The notes under the pieces: model-generated
The model's input: only the letters and a program-made list of their open reading frames with translations
Database searches by the model: none
What the model was told of the DNA's origin: nothing
Source of the DNA: Caprella mutica
Lineage: Eukaryota; Arthropoda; Malacostraca; Amphipoda; Caprellidae
Direction of reading: 5' to 3'
NCBI GenBank assembly: GCA_947561585.1
Contig: CANNZV010000501.1
Location: forward strand, 186,001 to 250,000
DNA length: 64,000 nt
Shown here: positions 23,360-34,129 of the stretch, piece after piece
Numbering within the stretch: the stretch's first letter is position 1
Layout of the letters: the number at the start of each line of letters is the position of its first letter
Program-made: the position numbers and the translations under genes

Positions 23360-23860
23360 CATAATATCTGATTATCTCACCTATAATTAAAGAAGATCAT
23401 AGTATATTATACATATGGAGTTTTCAGATAATTTGCATCCTATAATCTACCATATATCAAAGGGTTTACCTCCGAAGATCTCCGTTATTATCCGAAGAAA
23501 CTAACGGATATAGCTTCCAACATAATATCTGATTATCTCACCTATAATTAAAGAAGATCATAGTATATTATACATATGGAGTTTTCAGATAATTTGCATC
23601 CTATAATCTACCATATATCAAAGGGTTTACCTCCGAAGATCTCCGTTATTATCCGAAGAAACTAATGGATGTAGCTTCCAACATAATATATGATTATCTC
23701 ACCTATAATTAAAGAAGATCATAGTATATTATACATATGGAGTTTTCAGATAATTTGCATCCTATAATCTACCATATATCAAAGGGTTTACCCCCGAAGA
23801 TCTCCGTTATTATCCGAAGAAACTAACGGATATAGCTTCCAACATAATATCTGATAACTT
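23360..23860. repeat. 161-bp tandem repeat, three units
   Basis: Units begin at 23360, 23521 and 23682, with a partial at 23843 (CATAATATCTGATTATCTCA ...). They contain TCCGAAGATCTCCGTTATTATCC. Differences between units are few. It occupies the subterminal zone of the 4.45-kb element. Confidence 0.93.
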
Positions 23861-24319
23861 CACCCATGATTATAGGAGTTGATTTGAAGGAAGTTTTGAT
23901 ATAATTTCCTACCTATAATAATCTATCATATATCAAAGGATTCACCTCTGAAGATCATCGTAATTATCCGATGAAAGACCATTGCCACAGATGACAATTT
24001 CTTGGTCAAACCAACATCTATTATTTGTTATGAACGGTTTTTACTTGTTATAACATTTGAGAAAATAAAAATTCAATTATCATTTACGATAAAAACAAAA
24101 TTCATGATCATCTGGAACAAACTGTTTCAAATAACCATGTCATTTACTAACAGCTGAATATAACTATTTTAAAGCCTTATCAACATATTTAAATATTAGA
24201 GCCCAGCATTATTAAATGAAGTACAAAGGACAGTGAAATATTGGTTTATCTTAACTCATTCTTTAATAAGAAAATACATAGAACTTCTACGAATACACAA
24301 TCAATACTAAAAAGATATT

Positions 24320-24650
24320 GGATTGAATTGAGGGTGGAGGGGATCGAACTGAGGAAGGGAGGGAGAGGAGTGATTGAATTGAGGGTAGAATGGATTAAAC
24401 AGAGGGTGGAGGGAGTTGAACCGAGGGTGGAGGAAGTTGAACCGAGGGTGGAGGAAGTTGAACCGAGGGTGGAGGAAGTTGAACCGAGGGTGGAGGAAGT
24501 TGAACCGAGGGTGGAGGAAGTTGAACCGAGGGTGGAGGGAGTTGAACCGAGGGTGGAGGGAGTTGAACTGAGGGTTGAGGGAGTTGAACTGAGGGTTGAG
24601 GGAGTTGAACTGAGGGTTGAGGGAGTTGAACTGAGGGTGGAGGGGATTGA
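24320..24650. repeat. 21-bp minisatellite, about eleven units
   Basis: GAGGGTGGAGGAAGTTGAACC repeated with drift to GAGGGTTGAGGGAGTTGAACT. It is read as PSVQLPQ/PSVQLPP on the minus strand, where it forms the tail of the exon at 24395-24795. On the plus strand it gives a VEEVEPR frame with no other support. Confidence 0.9.
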
Positions 24651-24795
24651 ACCGATGGTGATGGAGATGGAACAGAGGATGGAACTTTAGGTTTTCGTCT
24701 CCTACCTCCTTCCCAGTCCCTCGCGCCTTTTAGAATATCTCTGGCATAGGAGAGCACCTCTGCTCTCGAGCAATCCTGTTTCTTCAGTATTGAAT
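24395..24795 (-). CDS. Candidate exon with proline-rich PSVQLP repeats, in the 4.45-kb element
   Basis: A strong acceptor (TTCTTATTTTCACAG) precedes position 24795. The frame reads DSILKKQDCSRAEVLSYARD, ILKGARDWEGGRRRKPKVPS, then PSVQ-type heptads to a TAA at 24395. The first ~45 residues look like ordinary helical protein, unlike the repeats. It could be the 3' exon of a gene carried by the transposon. It lies downstream, on the same strand, of the DUF4806-like exon, whose own frame ends in a stop, so they may be alternative or rearranged exons. Function unknown. Confidence 0.4.
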
Positions 24796-25049
24796 CTGTG
24801 AAAATAAGAATGATAAACTTTCTTTAATAAATACGGGGATTGGAAGAATTTTATGGTGATATTCAACGAGCTGCGAAAAAAATTGTTATCCACTATTTTT
24901 ACCCTCATTACTGAAGGCAAATTCAATTAATCTTTATGTGAAGGATAGTTCTGTATAATACAATATAAATCTTGTCAAGAATTGTAAATGAATGAAAATC
25001 ACTCTTCAGGATAGAGCCTCTGTTATGCTCCAAGATTTAGCTAAAATTT

Positions 25050-25265
25050 TCAATTAGTTTTATACGATGCGTCTATGTATAAAATAGTACCAACTATTGG
25101 AGTCGCTATAGGATGATCCTTGAAGCTATTCTTGGACTTGACTCTCTTCTCCCCAAGACCAGTGAGCGAAAAACTCATAGCCAAAGATGGCGAGAACAAC
25201 CTCTTCATAATCATCCTTGTTGTCTCCATTGTGTGTGCCCCAGAGATCTTATCCAATGTAGATTT
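25050..25265 (-). CDS. DUF4806-like terminal exon, in the 4.45-kb element
   Basis: An acceptor (TTTATCAACAG) precedes 25265 and the frame ends with TGA at 25050. The 71-residue translation includes TTRMIMKRLFSPSLAMSFSL, TGLGEKRVKSKNSFKDH and PIVGTIL. This pattern (helix ending ..LFS..LA..., a G.G..K..F.d segment, then a helix) resembles the C-terminal DUF4806 domain known from many arthropod proteins of unknown function. Upstream exons were not identified. Presence inside a TIR-bounded insertion suggests the domain is carried as transposon cargo. Confidence 0.5.
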   Translation of the reverse strand, partial: KSTLDKISGAHTMETTRMIMKRLFSPSLAMSFSLTGLGEKRVKSKNSFKDHPIATPIVGTILYIDASYKTN

Positions 25266-25587
25266 CTGTTGATAAAATAAATTGATAAAGAAGATTCACA
25301 ATTACTACACAAAAAAAAATAGAATTATTGTTATTTAACTTCTCTATCGATTGGTATCCATGATATTTTCACTTCCAGCTTTTCTAATCAAAGAAAGTAA
25401 GTAATGATTATTATTTCTAATACATCTGATTAAAATCAGTGTATAACTAAACGAATAAAAAATATGTTTAAAAAGTAGACATTATTTTTAAAGTAGTAAA
25501 AAAATTTAATGCATGGGATTGATATAAAATTGTAGTCTAAAATAAAATTGTCTGATAAAAAATAGTTTCCATTTCATAAAAAATGGT

Positions 25588-25740
25588 AACGAATCGTCCT
25601 GGTAACGAATCGTCCTGGTAACAAAACGTCCTAGTAACGAAACGTCCTAGTAACGAAACGTCCGGGTACGAAACGTCCGGGTACGAAACGTCCGGGTACG
25701 AAACGTTCGAATACGAAACGTTCAAGAACGAAACGTCCGG
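25588..25740. repeat. 15-16-bp minisatellite, about ten units
   Basis: TAACGAATCGTCCTGG passes to TAACGAAACGTCCTAG (16 bp) and then TACGAAACGTCCGGG (15 bp). The unit shortens by one base partway through the array. It is G+C-richer than its surroundings and has several CpG. Confidence 0.9.
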
Positions 25741-25798
25741 TCACCATGGTGAATATGTCTACACTTTGAAACATAATATTTATATAGCTAGCATAATA

Positions 25799-25988
25799 GG
25801 GTCACGCAGGTAAATTGCGGCACTTCAATTTTTAATTGCGGCCCTCTCATGAGATTCTTTTAAATTACATTAAAATGTTGCATAATTAATTTATTAATTT
25901 AAGTTTTTAACGAGTGTTTTGAAGCTATGATGTTTCTGTTGTTAGAGGCCGCAGTTGGTTAGGGTGCCGCAATTTACCTACTTCACCC
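25799..25988. mobile_element. TA-target MITE, GGGTCACGCAGG family
   Basis: The tip GGGTCACGCAGGTAAATTGC and inverted tip GCAATTTACCTACTTCACCC lie between TA dinucleotides (25797-25798 and 25989-25990). Internal GCGGCCCTCTC and GAGGCCGCAG are shared with 45727 and 46265. This copy is in the opposite orientation to those. Tc1/mariner-type by target site. Confidence 0.85.
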
Positions 25989-26274
25989 TAGTGATAATAC
26001 TGATACCTAGTTACTGACTTAGGTACTGTTCTTTGACATCTTTCCTTGATTCATTGATTAATAGACACACAAGCCTACCTAGGTTTAGGTAGTAGTATCT
26101 AGTTACCGAAGTGAATAATTTCTTTTTCTTCTATTCGATTTTGGTTGCTTTGAACCAAAGACCACCTAAAGCTGTTGGATAACCAAGATGGTTATTCCGT
26201 TCTGCCTGTAAACTTTAAAAAAGGTGTGGAGTTCAGTCAAAAAGTGGCAAGATAGTTTTTTGAAGTTCAGCTGA

Positions 26275-26463
26275 TCACCAAGTAAAATAGTATGGCTCAT
26301 AAACTCTCCATTTGTCTTTAATTTGATCATTTGTGCAAATGATCAAATTATCATAGATTTTCTCCAAAATAACATTGTAGCATAGGAGAAAATTAGATAT
26401 TTCTCGCCATTTGCGATTGAAGGACTCAAAATAATTGTCACAAACTCGCCATAAAAATTGCAA
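26275..26463 (-). other. Possible exon fragment in the 4.45-kb element
   Basis: Minus frame beginning FLWRVCDNYFESFNRKWREI and ending WRVYEPYYFTW before a stop. Amino-acid composition looks protein-like, but no family is recognised and no splice pair can be fixed. A perfect hairpin (TAATTTGATCATTTG, two-base loop, inverse) lies inside at 26318-26349, which argues for a repeat remnant. Confidence 0.2.
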
Positions 26464-26731
26464 GTTTGGACATTCTTTCTTTATTACCTATGCTGATCAC
26501 AATTTCATAACAATATAGGAAAACAAAAAATATAAAGGTCTAATTAAAAAATGAGACAACATATTTTAACAATATATACAGACACAACTACCAGGTTCTC
26601 TTCCACTTCTTCACCTTACTGACAGCAAGTTGACAAGCGTAGGTACTGGGACAGACACAACTGTCATAATTAACTGTAATAATAGAAAACTGTAATAATT
26701 ATTATTTTATGGGGTAACTATTATAAACTTT

Positions 26732-27345
26732 CTGTCTGAGAAAATCTTCGGAGATTAAAGATGGATCAGTCATAGAAGTTCATATAAAGAATATTATCAG
26801 AAAATCGTCGGAGATTAAAGATGGATCAGTCATAGAAGTTCATATAAAGAATATTATCAGAAAATCGTCGGAGATTTAAGATGGATCAGTCATAGAAGTT
26901 CATATAAGGAATATCATAAGAAAATCTTCGAAGATTTAAGATGGATCAGCCATAGAAGTTTATATAAAGAATAACATCAGAAAATCTTCGCAGATTTAAG
27001 ATGGATCAGCCATAGAAGTTCATATAAGGAATATCATCAGAAAATCTTCGAAAATTTAGGATGTATCAGCCATAGAAGTTCATATAAGGAATATCATCCG
27101 AAAATCTTGGGAGATTTAAGATGGGTCAGTCATAGAAGTTCATATAAGGAATATCATCAGAAAATCTTCGGAGATTTAAGATGGATCAGTCATAGAAGTT
27201 CATATAAAGAATATCATCAGAAAATCTTCGAAGATTTAAGATGTTACAGCCATTCTAATTCATAGTAGGATTATTATCAGAAAATCTTCGTAGATTTGAG
27301 ATGTTTCATTCATAGAAGTTCATATAAGGAACATTATCAGAAAAT
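26732..27345. repeat. 60-bp tandem repeat, about ten units
   Basis: Exact 60-bp spacing of GATGGATCAGTCATAGAAGT and CAGAAAATCTTCGGAGATT. The last units diverge. It sits next to the right terminal repeat of the 4.45-kb element, mirroring the 161-bp array at the other end. AATCTTCGGAGATT-type motifs are shared in style with CCGAAGATCTCCG of the left array. Confidence 0.93.
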
Positions 27346-27538
27346 TTTCGGAGATATTGGTTGATATAATCTACTATACATCATGGTTGGGAAATATTAG
27401 GGTGATTATAGATGATTATAGGATTTTTTGCCAATGGATGATATTTATCGAATATTATCTATAATTATGTAAGATCTAGCCCCCCATAATGTCTGTTAAC
27501 CATAATCTTCTATGTCCCTCCTATAATTTTCTCCCTGG

Positions 27539-28480
27539 GAGGATCCCTCAAATACTGAAATTAATTTATTAGTTTCTCGGTATATATTGAACACCCTGGA
27601 GACTGATGGTGACGGTAGAATTGTTGTTAAATTGCCATGGGACCATAAAAATAAGCATATGCTCTCTAAAAATTTTAATTTGTCAAAGAGTATACTGCAA
27701 TCAAATGTTCAGAAACTAGCTAAGAATCCTGAAAAATTAGAAATGTACGATAGGGTATTTAGAGAACAGAGAGAGATGGGTATCATTGAGAAGATTACAA
27801 ATGTTGAAGAATTTATTTCTTCCAATCCAGGGTGTAGTTTTTTAGCTCATATGGGTGTATTTCGCATGGGGAGAGAAACTACCAAGTGTAGGATAGTATT
27901 TCTTTCAAACTTATCAGAATCAAACTCCAATTCACCTGGTATAAGCCACAACAAAGCTATTTTACCAGGACCAAACCTAAATTCTAGGATTTTGGTAGCC
28001 ATTACTCTACTGCTGTTTGATAAATACCTATTATTATTCGATATACAGAAAGCATTCCTCCATATAGGAATTAGTGAGAGCGACCAGGAGAAACTCATGT
28101 TTCTATGGTTTAATGATATTTCCAGGAATGACTATTCTCTTGTCGCGTATCGTAATCTAAGGTTGAGTTTTGGCTTACGATGCAGCCCGGCGGTTTTGAT
28201 GTTGTGTCTCTATTACATGTTGATACAAGATAACGAAAACTGTGACCAGAAACAAATAGAGATTAAACGTTCAATTTACAACACTATGTATATGGACAAC
28301 GGCGGTTTCTCCTGCAATGATGAGAATGAGCTGAAATACTGTTATGATAATTTGCCAATTATCTTTTCTAAATATCAATTTAAGTTACAACAATTTGTAA
28401 CTAATAACAGTTCATTGGGGGAGGAAATCGACGCTGTACAAGAGGAATGCTCGGTAGATGAGGTTAAGTTTTTGGCATGA
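27539..28480 (+). pseudogene. BEL/Pao-type retrotransposon, reverse transcriptase part
   Basis: A frame continuous from the edge of the insertion to a TGA at 28480; about 300 residues. Conserved blocks in order: LPGPNLNSRI, motif A FDIQKAFLHIGI, motif B-like LSFGLRCSPAVLM, motif C YMDNGGF, then FKLQQFVTN. The usual motif C in this superfamily is YVDD/YMDD; here the second aspartate is N. That may be a family trait or a lost catalytic residue. A one-base deficit at ~28475 (FLA|MIWN) moves the reading into the next frame. Pol of an LTR retrotransposon, cytoplasmic/virus-like-particle enzyme in intact relatives; this copy cannot make it in one piece. Confidence 0.85.
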
Positions 28481-31080
28481 TATGGAACAAAAATAAAGAT
28501 GCCTTTAGTATCACTAAAGTAGCATTGAACGAAAAGGCCGATACAAAGAGAAAGGTACTTAAATCTTTGGCCTCTGTTTATGACGTGCTTAATATAGATT
28601 TGCCTATTATGAACAGGGCAAAGTTGTTCATGAGATGCCTTCAATTAGATTCAAATCTAAAATGGGATGATAAGCTATCCTCCGAAAGATTATCTGAATG
28701 GTGCAGAATTAGTAAACAGGTTAATGCTGTACCCCCATTGGAAATTCCTCGATCAATGGGGGATAGAAAGAATGAATATTCTATGCATGCATTTACGGAT
28801 TCTTCCAAATTGATATACGGTACTGTTATATATTTGAAGAATGAAAACACAAATGAAGTTACCTTCCTCATGGCTAAGAACAGATTAATCAACAACAAAC
28901 TATCTAACAAATCAATACCATCATTGGAGATGTTAGCAGTTTCCTTTGGTTTGGAAAATATGATTGATTTAGTTGAAGATTTGACAGGTGAGAACGTAGT
29001 AAAACCTATAACGTTAATTAGCCTAAATCTTTACACTGATAGTTTGGTTTGTATACACTGGTTACGAGCTTATGTTACTGACTACAGTAAAATGCAAAGG
29101 TTATCAGTGTTCGTACAGAACAAGTTGCGTATTATTGATACACTGTGTCAGAGACATACGGTAAAATTTCATTTCACCGAAGGACACCTGAATCCAGCCG
29201 ATCACGTTACTCGAATTTGTAGCTATAAAACCCTTATTAATTCTTCCTATTTGACAGGGCCTGAGATGTTGAAAGTTCCACGAGTTGATGAAGGGCAATT
29301 TACAGTAATTGTACCCGATCCCTATGCAAAGTCTGGGGACGAAATGCCTTTGGAGGAAGTTATGGTAAATACTAGTAACGTTGCATTCCCAGTGACTCAA
29401 AAAGAACATTTGATTCCCCCTGATAGGTATTCTACAATTTCGAAGCTAGCTCGAACTTATTCTTACGTTTTGAAATTTATTTTTAAACTGAAACTAGCTT
29501 GGCTTAGGAAGAAAGGCAGGGTTTCTTCAACAGAAAGCGAAAAAGAACCAAACTTTTATAACGAGTCTTTGAATCAAATACTTCGTACAGAACAAAGGAT
29601 TCAATTTGGGGAAGTACTTGAATTTCTGAAAAGCTCAGTAGGCACGAGAAACTCTATTCCCGAGTTAGTTACTAAGCCTAATCTATTCATAGATAACGAC
29701 GGATTACTTAAAGTAAAGAGTAAATTTACGACTCGTAGTAATTCTTATTTTCCTATTTTGCTCCATAAGAACAGTTTCATAACTGGTGCGGTAATTTGGG
29801 ATATGCATTTGAAAATGAGACATGTAGGTCTTTACTCGACTATCAAAGAATTACGCTTAAGGTTTTGGATTGAACACTGTTTCTCAACAGTTAAAAAAGT
29901 TCTTAATCAATGCACATTGTGTAAGCGGCTGAATAACCGACCCGTCTCTCTGAATCAGAGTGCATACCGTGATTTAAGAGTTTCACCACCGAAAATTCCT
30001 TTCTCTTCAGTCTATTTAGATTATTTCGGGCCATATCAAATAAAGCTAAATAAGGTTAGACAAAAAGTGTACATATTGATAATTACGTGCATGTGGACAC
30101 GAGCAGTTAGCTTGAAAATTTGTCAAACTTTAAACGTCAAGGATTTTTTGAAAGCTATTCAGTTGCATGTATTTCGCTATGGCATTTTTCAATATTGTTT
30201 CTCGGATTTGGGATCACAAATAGTAGCTGGTTCGAAACTTATTGCCGAACACTTGAACGATATTGAAACCTCTAATTACTTTCAGGAACATGGTATGAAA
30301 ATGGTCAAATTTGAACAGTATAGCAAAGGGAATAGTTCGCTAGGTTCCTTGGTGGAAATATGTGTTAAGCAATGCAAGCACATGATCTTTAAATCTATTA
30401 GAACTAATGTTCTAGATTTCTTTTACTTTCAGGTGGTAATTGCTGAGACCGATTGCTTGGTTAATAAAAGGCCCATTGCGCTGAAGAATTCACTGCGTGA
30501 TACAGGAACTGAGCCACTAGCTATAACTCCGGAAATGCTCATTCACGGAAGAGAGCTACTCGCTGTCAACGTGATTCCAGAGTTCGAGAGAGTTGATCCT
30601 GACTGGAATTCTTCTACTGACGATATAGCGCATCATTTCAAGAGTCTTCAAAAAGTAAGAAATACTCTTAAAGAAACGTACCACGGGGAGTTCCTCCAAA
30701 ATCTTATTGACCAGGCTGTTGATAAACCGCTACGCTACAAACCTAAACATCACGTGAAATTATCCGTAGGGGATATAGTCCTATTAGTGGAAAGGCATGG
30801 GAAACCGTCAAATTATCCTCTAGGAATAGTCAAATCAGTGGAAACGAATGCTGGCGGAGAAGTGACAGCAGCGAGAGTAATGAAAGGTGGAACTAGAGAG
30901 ACTGTTTACAGACACGCTACGTCTCTAATTCTGCTCGTACATGGTGATACCTCAGAGGACAAGTCTGAAGTTGTAACTGAAAAGTCTGATACCTTCCATA
31001 CTATCAGACCTAGTTTGAGAGCATCATCCTTGAAGGCTAGAACTCTGAATAAAGTTTTAGCCACGGAAGGATTGATGTAA
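28477..31080 (+). pseudogene. BEL/Pao-type retrotransposon, RNase H, integrase and C-terminal domain
   Basis: 867 codons without a stop. Residues ~105-250: RNase H, with D in FTDSSK (108), E in SLEMLA, D in YTDSLV and HFTEGHLNPADHVTR. ~442-485: integrase H2C2 zinc region (MHLKMRHVG ... CTLCKR). ~514-626: integrase core with D in LDYFGPY, D in FSDLGSQ and E in LGSLVEI; GSLVE replaces the common GG.WE. ~758-815: C-terminal domain of BEL pol (VKLSVGDIVLLV, PLGIV). This stretch is intact, but protease and RT are severed and no LTR pair was found, so the copy is non-autonomous. The length without a stop suggests fairly recent activity. Confidence 0.88.
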
Positions 31081-31577
31081 TAAAATTGCATGTTGTACAT
31101 AATAATTGTTGTTTAAGATTGTTATTTTAAGAATTTCATATTTATTATTGTTGTTTGATCAAATGTATATATGTTGTTCACCTCAGTCCTTAGTTTGTTG
31201 ACTGATGTGAACCTCTCGTCGGGAGTGTCTAAAAATAGATTAAAATTGTTTGAAAAAACTGAAGTAGATAAAAAATATTTAGTAGTATATTTAAAATTCT
31301 ATTAAAATGAGATTAATTAATTAAAAATGTAGTATTTATTATACCAAAATTTGTAATACTTCATCTAATTATTTATTAATTGAAATTGTTCTTCCCTGCT
31401 AAATTATTTTCTTCATTGGGCTATGTTTTCATTTGGCAGTCGCTGGGTTGCTAGAATTTTTAGCCTTTGGCAACAAACTGTTCAGAATTCGGCAACGCAG
31501 TGACTGTGAATCCAATTAATCAGTTCATATTGAGTCTACACAAAAGCAGGTTATTTCCCATCGCTGCTGTTGTCTAC
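31081..31577. other. Sequence 3' of the retroelement
   Basis: Possible 3' untranslated or LTR sequence, but no second copy is present in the window to confirm it. No coding frame. Confidence 0.4.
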
Positions 31578-31725
31578 CGGCAGTTTACCTACGTTGCCCT
31601 AAGGTTTAGATGCCCCTGTAAACATAACGGCTTTTCACCTACGTTGCCCTGGGGGTTATGAAATGTCCAACTGAACATATCGTAGTTCACCTTCGTTACC
31701 CTAAGGCTTATGAGATGTCTAACCA
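31578..31725. repeat. Short tandem repeat around CCTACGTTGCCCT
   Basis: Three diverged units spaced ~50-60 bp: TTACCTACGTTGCCCTAAGG, TCACCTACGTTGCCCTGGGG and TCACCTTCGTTACCCTAAGG, each followed by a TTA/TTTA-GATG-type stretch. No other role is seen. Confidence 0.65.
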
Positions 31726-32044
31726 AACCTGGTAACTTAAAAGGACTCTACAATAGAATCTACCTTAGGACTAACAAACAAACCTAGCTATAGGTAATGG
31801 TTATAATGGAGATGTCGGGCTAAAAACGCTAGGAGAGGGCTGACTGGTGGAGATTCTTGGTGCGCACCACTGGACTAATGGGACTGCAGTATAAACTGAA
31901 GGTTGGTTGCTTTTAAATATAGGCATGAATATTTAAGTAACTTTCAGTGACTGCCTTTTTCTCTTTCCATCTCTACCTATATATATTATTTTCGAACTTT
32001 TTATTACTGTGCCTCTTTAAATAATACTAGATTTAAACATTAAC
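31726..32044. other. Intergenic DNA, nothing recognised
   Basis: Unique-looking sequence before the short-period arrays. No frame, repeat or RNA gene recognised. Confidence 0.5.
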
Positions 32045-32302
32045 ATAATTTATAACCAAATAACTTAAACTTTAATAACTTAAAAACTTTAATAACTTAA
32101 ACTTTAATAACTTAAACTTTAATAACTTAAACTTTAATAACTTAAACTTTAATAACTTAAACTTTAATAACTTAAACTTTAATAACTTAAACTTTAATAA
32201 CTTAAACTTTAATAACTTAAAGTTTAATAACTTAAAGTTTAATAACTTAAAGTTTAATAACTTAAAGTTTAATAACTTAAACTTTAATAACTTAAAGTTT
32301 AA
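32045..32302. repeat. 15-bp tandem array
   Basis: TAATAACTTAAACTT repeated about 16 times. A block near 32216-32300 carries the variant AAAGTTTAATAACTT, where ACTTT has become AGTTT. It is followed directly by a different-period array. Confidence 0.92.
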
Positions 32303-32790
32303 TAACTTAAACTTTAGTAACGTAAAAACTTTAGTAACGTAAAAACTTTAGTAACGTAAAAACTTTAGTAACGTAAAAACTTTAGTAACGTAAAAACTTT
32401 AGTAACGTAAAAACTTTAGTAACGTAAAAACTTTAGTAACGTAAAAACTTTAGTAACGTAAAAACTTTAGTAACGTAAAAACTTTAGTAACGTAAAAACT
32501 TTAGTAACGTAAAAACTTTAGTAACGTAAAAACTTTAGTAACGTAAAAACTTTAGTAACGTAAAAACTTTAGTAACGTAAAAACTTTAGTAACGTAAAAA
32601 CTTTAGTAACGTAAAAACTTTAGTAACGTAAAAACTTTAGTAACGTAAAAACTTTAGTAACGTAAAAACTTTAGTAACGTAAAAACTTTAGTAACGTAAA
32701 AACTTTAGTAACGTAAAAACTTTAGTAACGTAAAAACTTTAGTAACGTAAAAACTTTAGTAACGTAAAAACTTCAGTAACTTTAACACTA
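32303..32790. repeat. 17-bp tandem array, near-homogeneous
   Basis: AGTAACGTAAAAACTTT repeated about 27 times with almost no variation until the last unit (CTTCAGTAACTTTAACAC). It looks derived from the neighbouring 15-mer (AATAACTTAAACTT). Its homogeneity suggests recent expansion. Duplication copy 2 starts 43 bp after it. Confidence 0.92.
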
Positions 32791-32832
32791 ACTTTGAAAC
32801 TCCGATTACTAGCAAGTAGTATAACCTTGCTA

Positions 32833-34129
32833 GACTGGAAGAAGCAGTCAGAGAGGAAAGTGGCTCCATGAACAAAGTCACTTACCACCGTCGGTGACAA
32901 TGCTCATGGATGCAGAAAAGCTACTTCGTGAATGCAGTCACTTACCAAGGAATGTGACGAAACGGGACACAAGCACCGGTGGCTGCACTCATGGATGGAA
33001 GAGGGAAATGAAGAGGTAATAGTAATTGAAGCCTACGAGCCTACCTAATACAAAAACTAAGACCTCGTAGTTGAAGAACATAACCCTAGCGCTATCGTCT
33101 AAAACTGCAAGTAGCGTTAAAAAAATGATAAACTTGGTAATAATGAAAAAAGAAAATCCATAATCCAAATTACAACAGTTCGGAGACCAAGGGACGCCAC
33201 CCCACTTCTCTTCCATTCACCATAGACAGTTTCAGGATAGAGCCCCTGGGGGCTAATATTTATATAACTCACTCATATAATTGTACGTAGGTACGAAATA
33301 ATAAGGTAAGTAAAATGAAACAAAGATATTAGTAACTAAACCAAGTGAAAATATAGGGTAAAATTAAAATTAAAACAACCTTGTTTTAATTTTATAGAGC
33401 TTTTCTAATCAAAGAAAATGTGTAGGAAAGTAGTAACAAAATCAAAATACTGTAAATCTTAAAAACAATACATTAAGTGTTTATTGTAAATTGTAATACC
33501 TTGAATATAATAAATGTACGACTAGATAATTGGTAGACGAATAGAATATTAGTTAAACTATATAATTTAAAGAGGTTGTTGTAGGAGTTGCATGGCCAGA
33601 AGAACGTATAATTTTTGTATTTTTTAGAGGGTGTCCGTTTAAAGATCGTTCGCTGTACGAGCTTTAATAACCTTTATACTACAGTTTCTTCATATTCAAG
33701 ACTTGATAAATGTACTAGAAAGCAGCTTTATAAGAAGTGTTTCAATATGTATTGAAATTATCTTCAATTAAAAGATATTAATTAACATCCTTTATTTTAC
33801 CACTTGGTTTTTAAATATTTTTTACATTTAATAATAAAAATAGTTAAAATATATGAGCTTCTTAGTAACAGACTATTTCGAGAAATCCATACTTGGAATG
33901 TTTTTTTAAATTAAAATTATTTGCTGCATATATTTTGTATATTCGTTAAATGCATATGCGTTTTATAAAATGCATATCCGTTTTATAAAATGCATATGCG
34001 TTTTATAAAATGCATATGCGTTTTATAAAATGCATATTCGTTTTATAAAATGCATATTTCAAGCGAATATGCACTAAATATTATTGTGCATATACTGCAT
34101 AATATGCAGTGCATATTGTCTCAACCCTA
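32833..34129. mobile_element. Left-truncated hAT element (duplicate of 8417-10374)
   Basis: Retains the R450 core, A+T-rich middle and right tip TATTGTCTCAACCCTA followed by ATCATGAC, the counterpart of the ATCATGAG duplication. The left tip is absent because the duplication begins inside the element. The GCATATGCGTTTTATAAAAT subterminal repeat has five units here against three in copy 1. Confidence 0.88.

Larger units (their letters stand above)
23092..27538. mobile_element. 4.45-kb element with terminal inverted repeats inside the retrotransposon
   Basis: The left end CCCAGGGAGAAAATTATAGG and the right end CCTATAATTTTCTCCCTGGG are perfect inverted repeats, extending as GACATAGAAGATT with one mismatch. 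The element cuts the polyprotein frame exactly between protease and reverse transcriptase, and a GAG triplet lies on both sides (23089-23091, 27539-27541), so a 2-3-bp target duplication is likely; repetition at the tip blurs it. Inside are a 161-bp tandem array near the left end, a 60-bp array near the right, a DUF4806-like exon, a PSVQLP repeat exon, minisatellites and a MITE. No transposase is recognised. The superfamily is uncertain; short duplications occur in Harbinger, CACTA and others. Confidence 0.8.

Noticed and set aside
24241..24690. Plus-strand VEEVEPR repeat frame
   Set aside because: A 21-bp minisatellite read in one of several open frames. The minus-strand reading has better exon context.
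31130..31460. Possible 3' LTR of the BEL/Pao element
   Set aside because: No matching sequence upstream of 22429 was found by eye, so an LTR pair cannot be shown.
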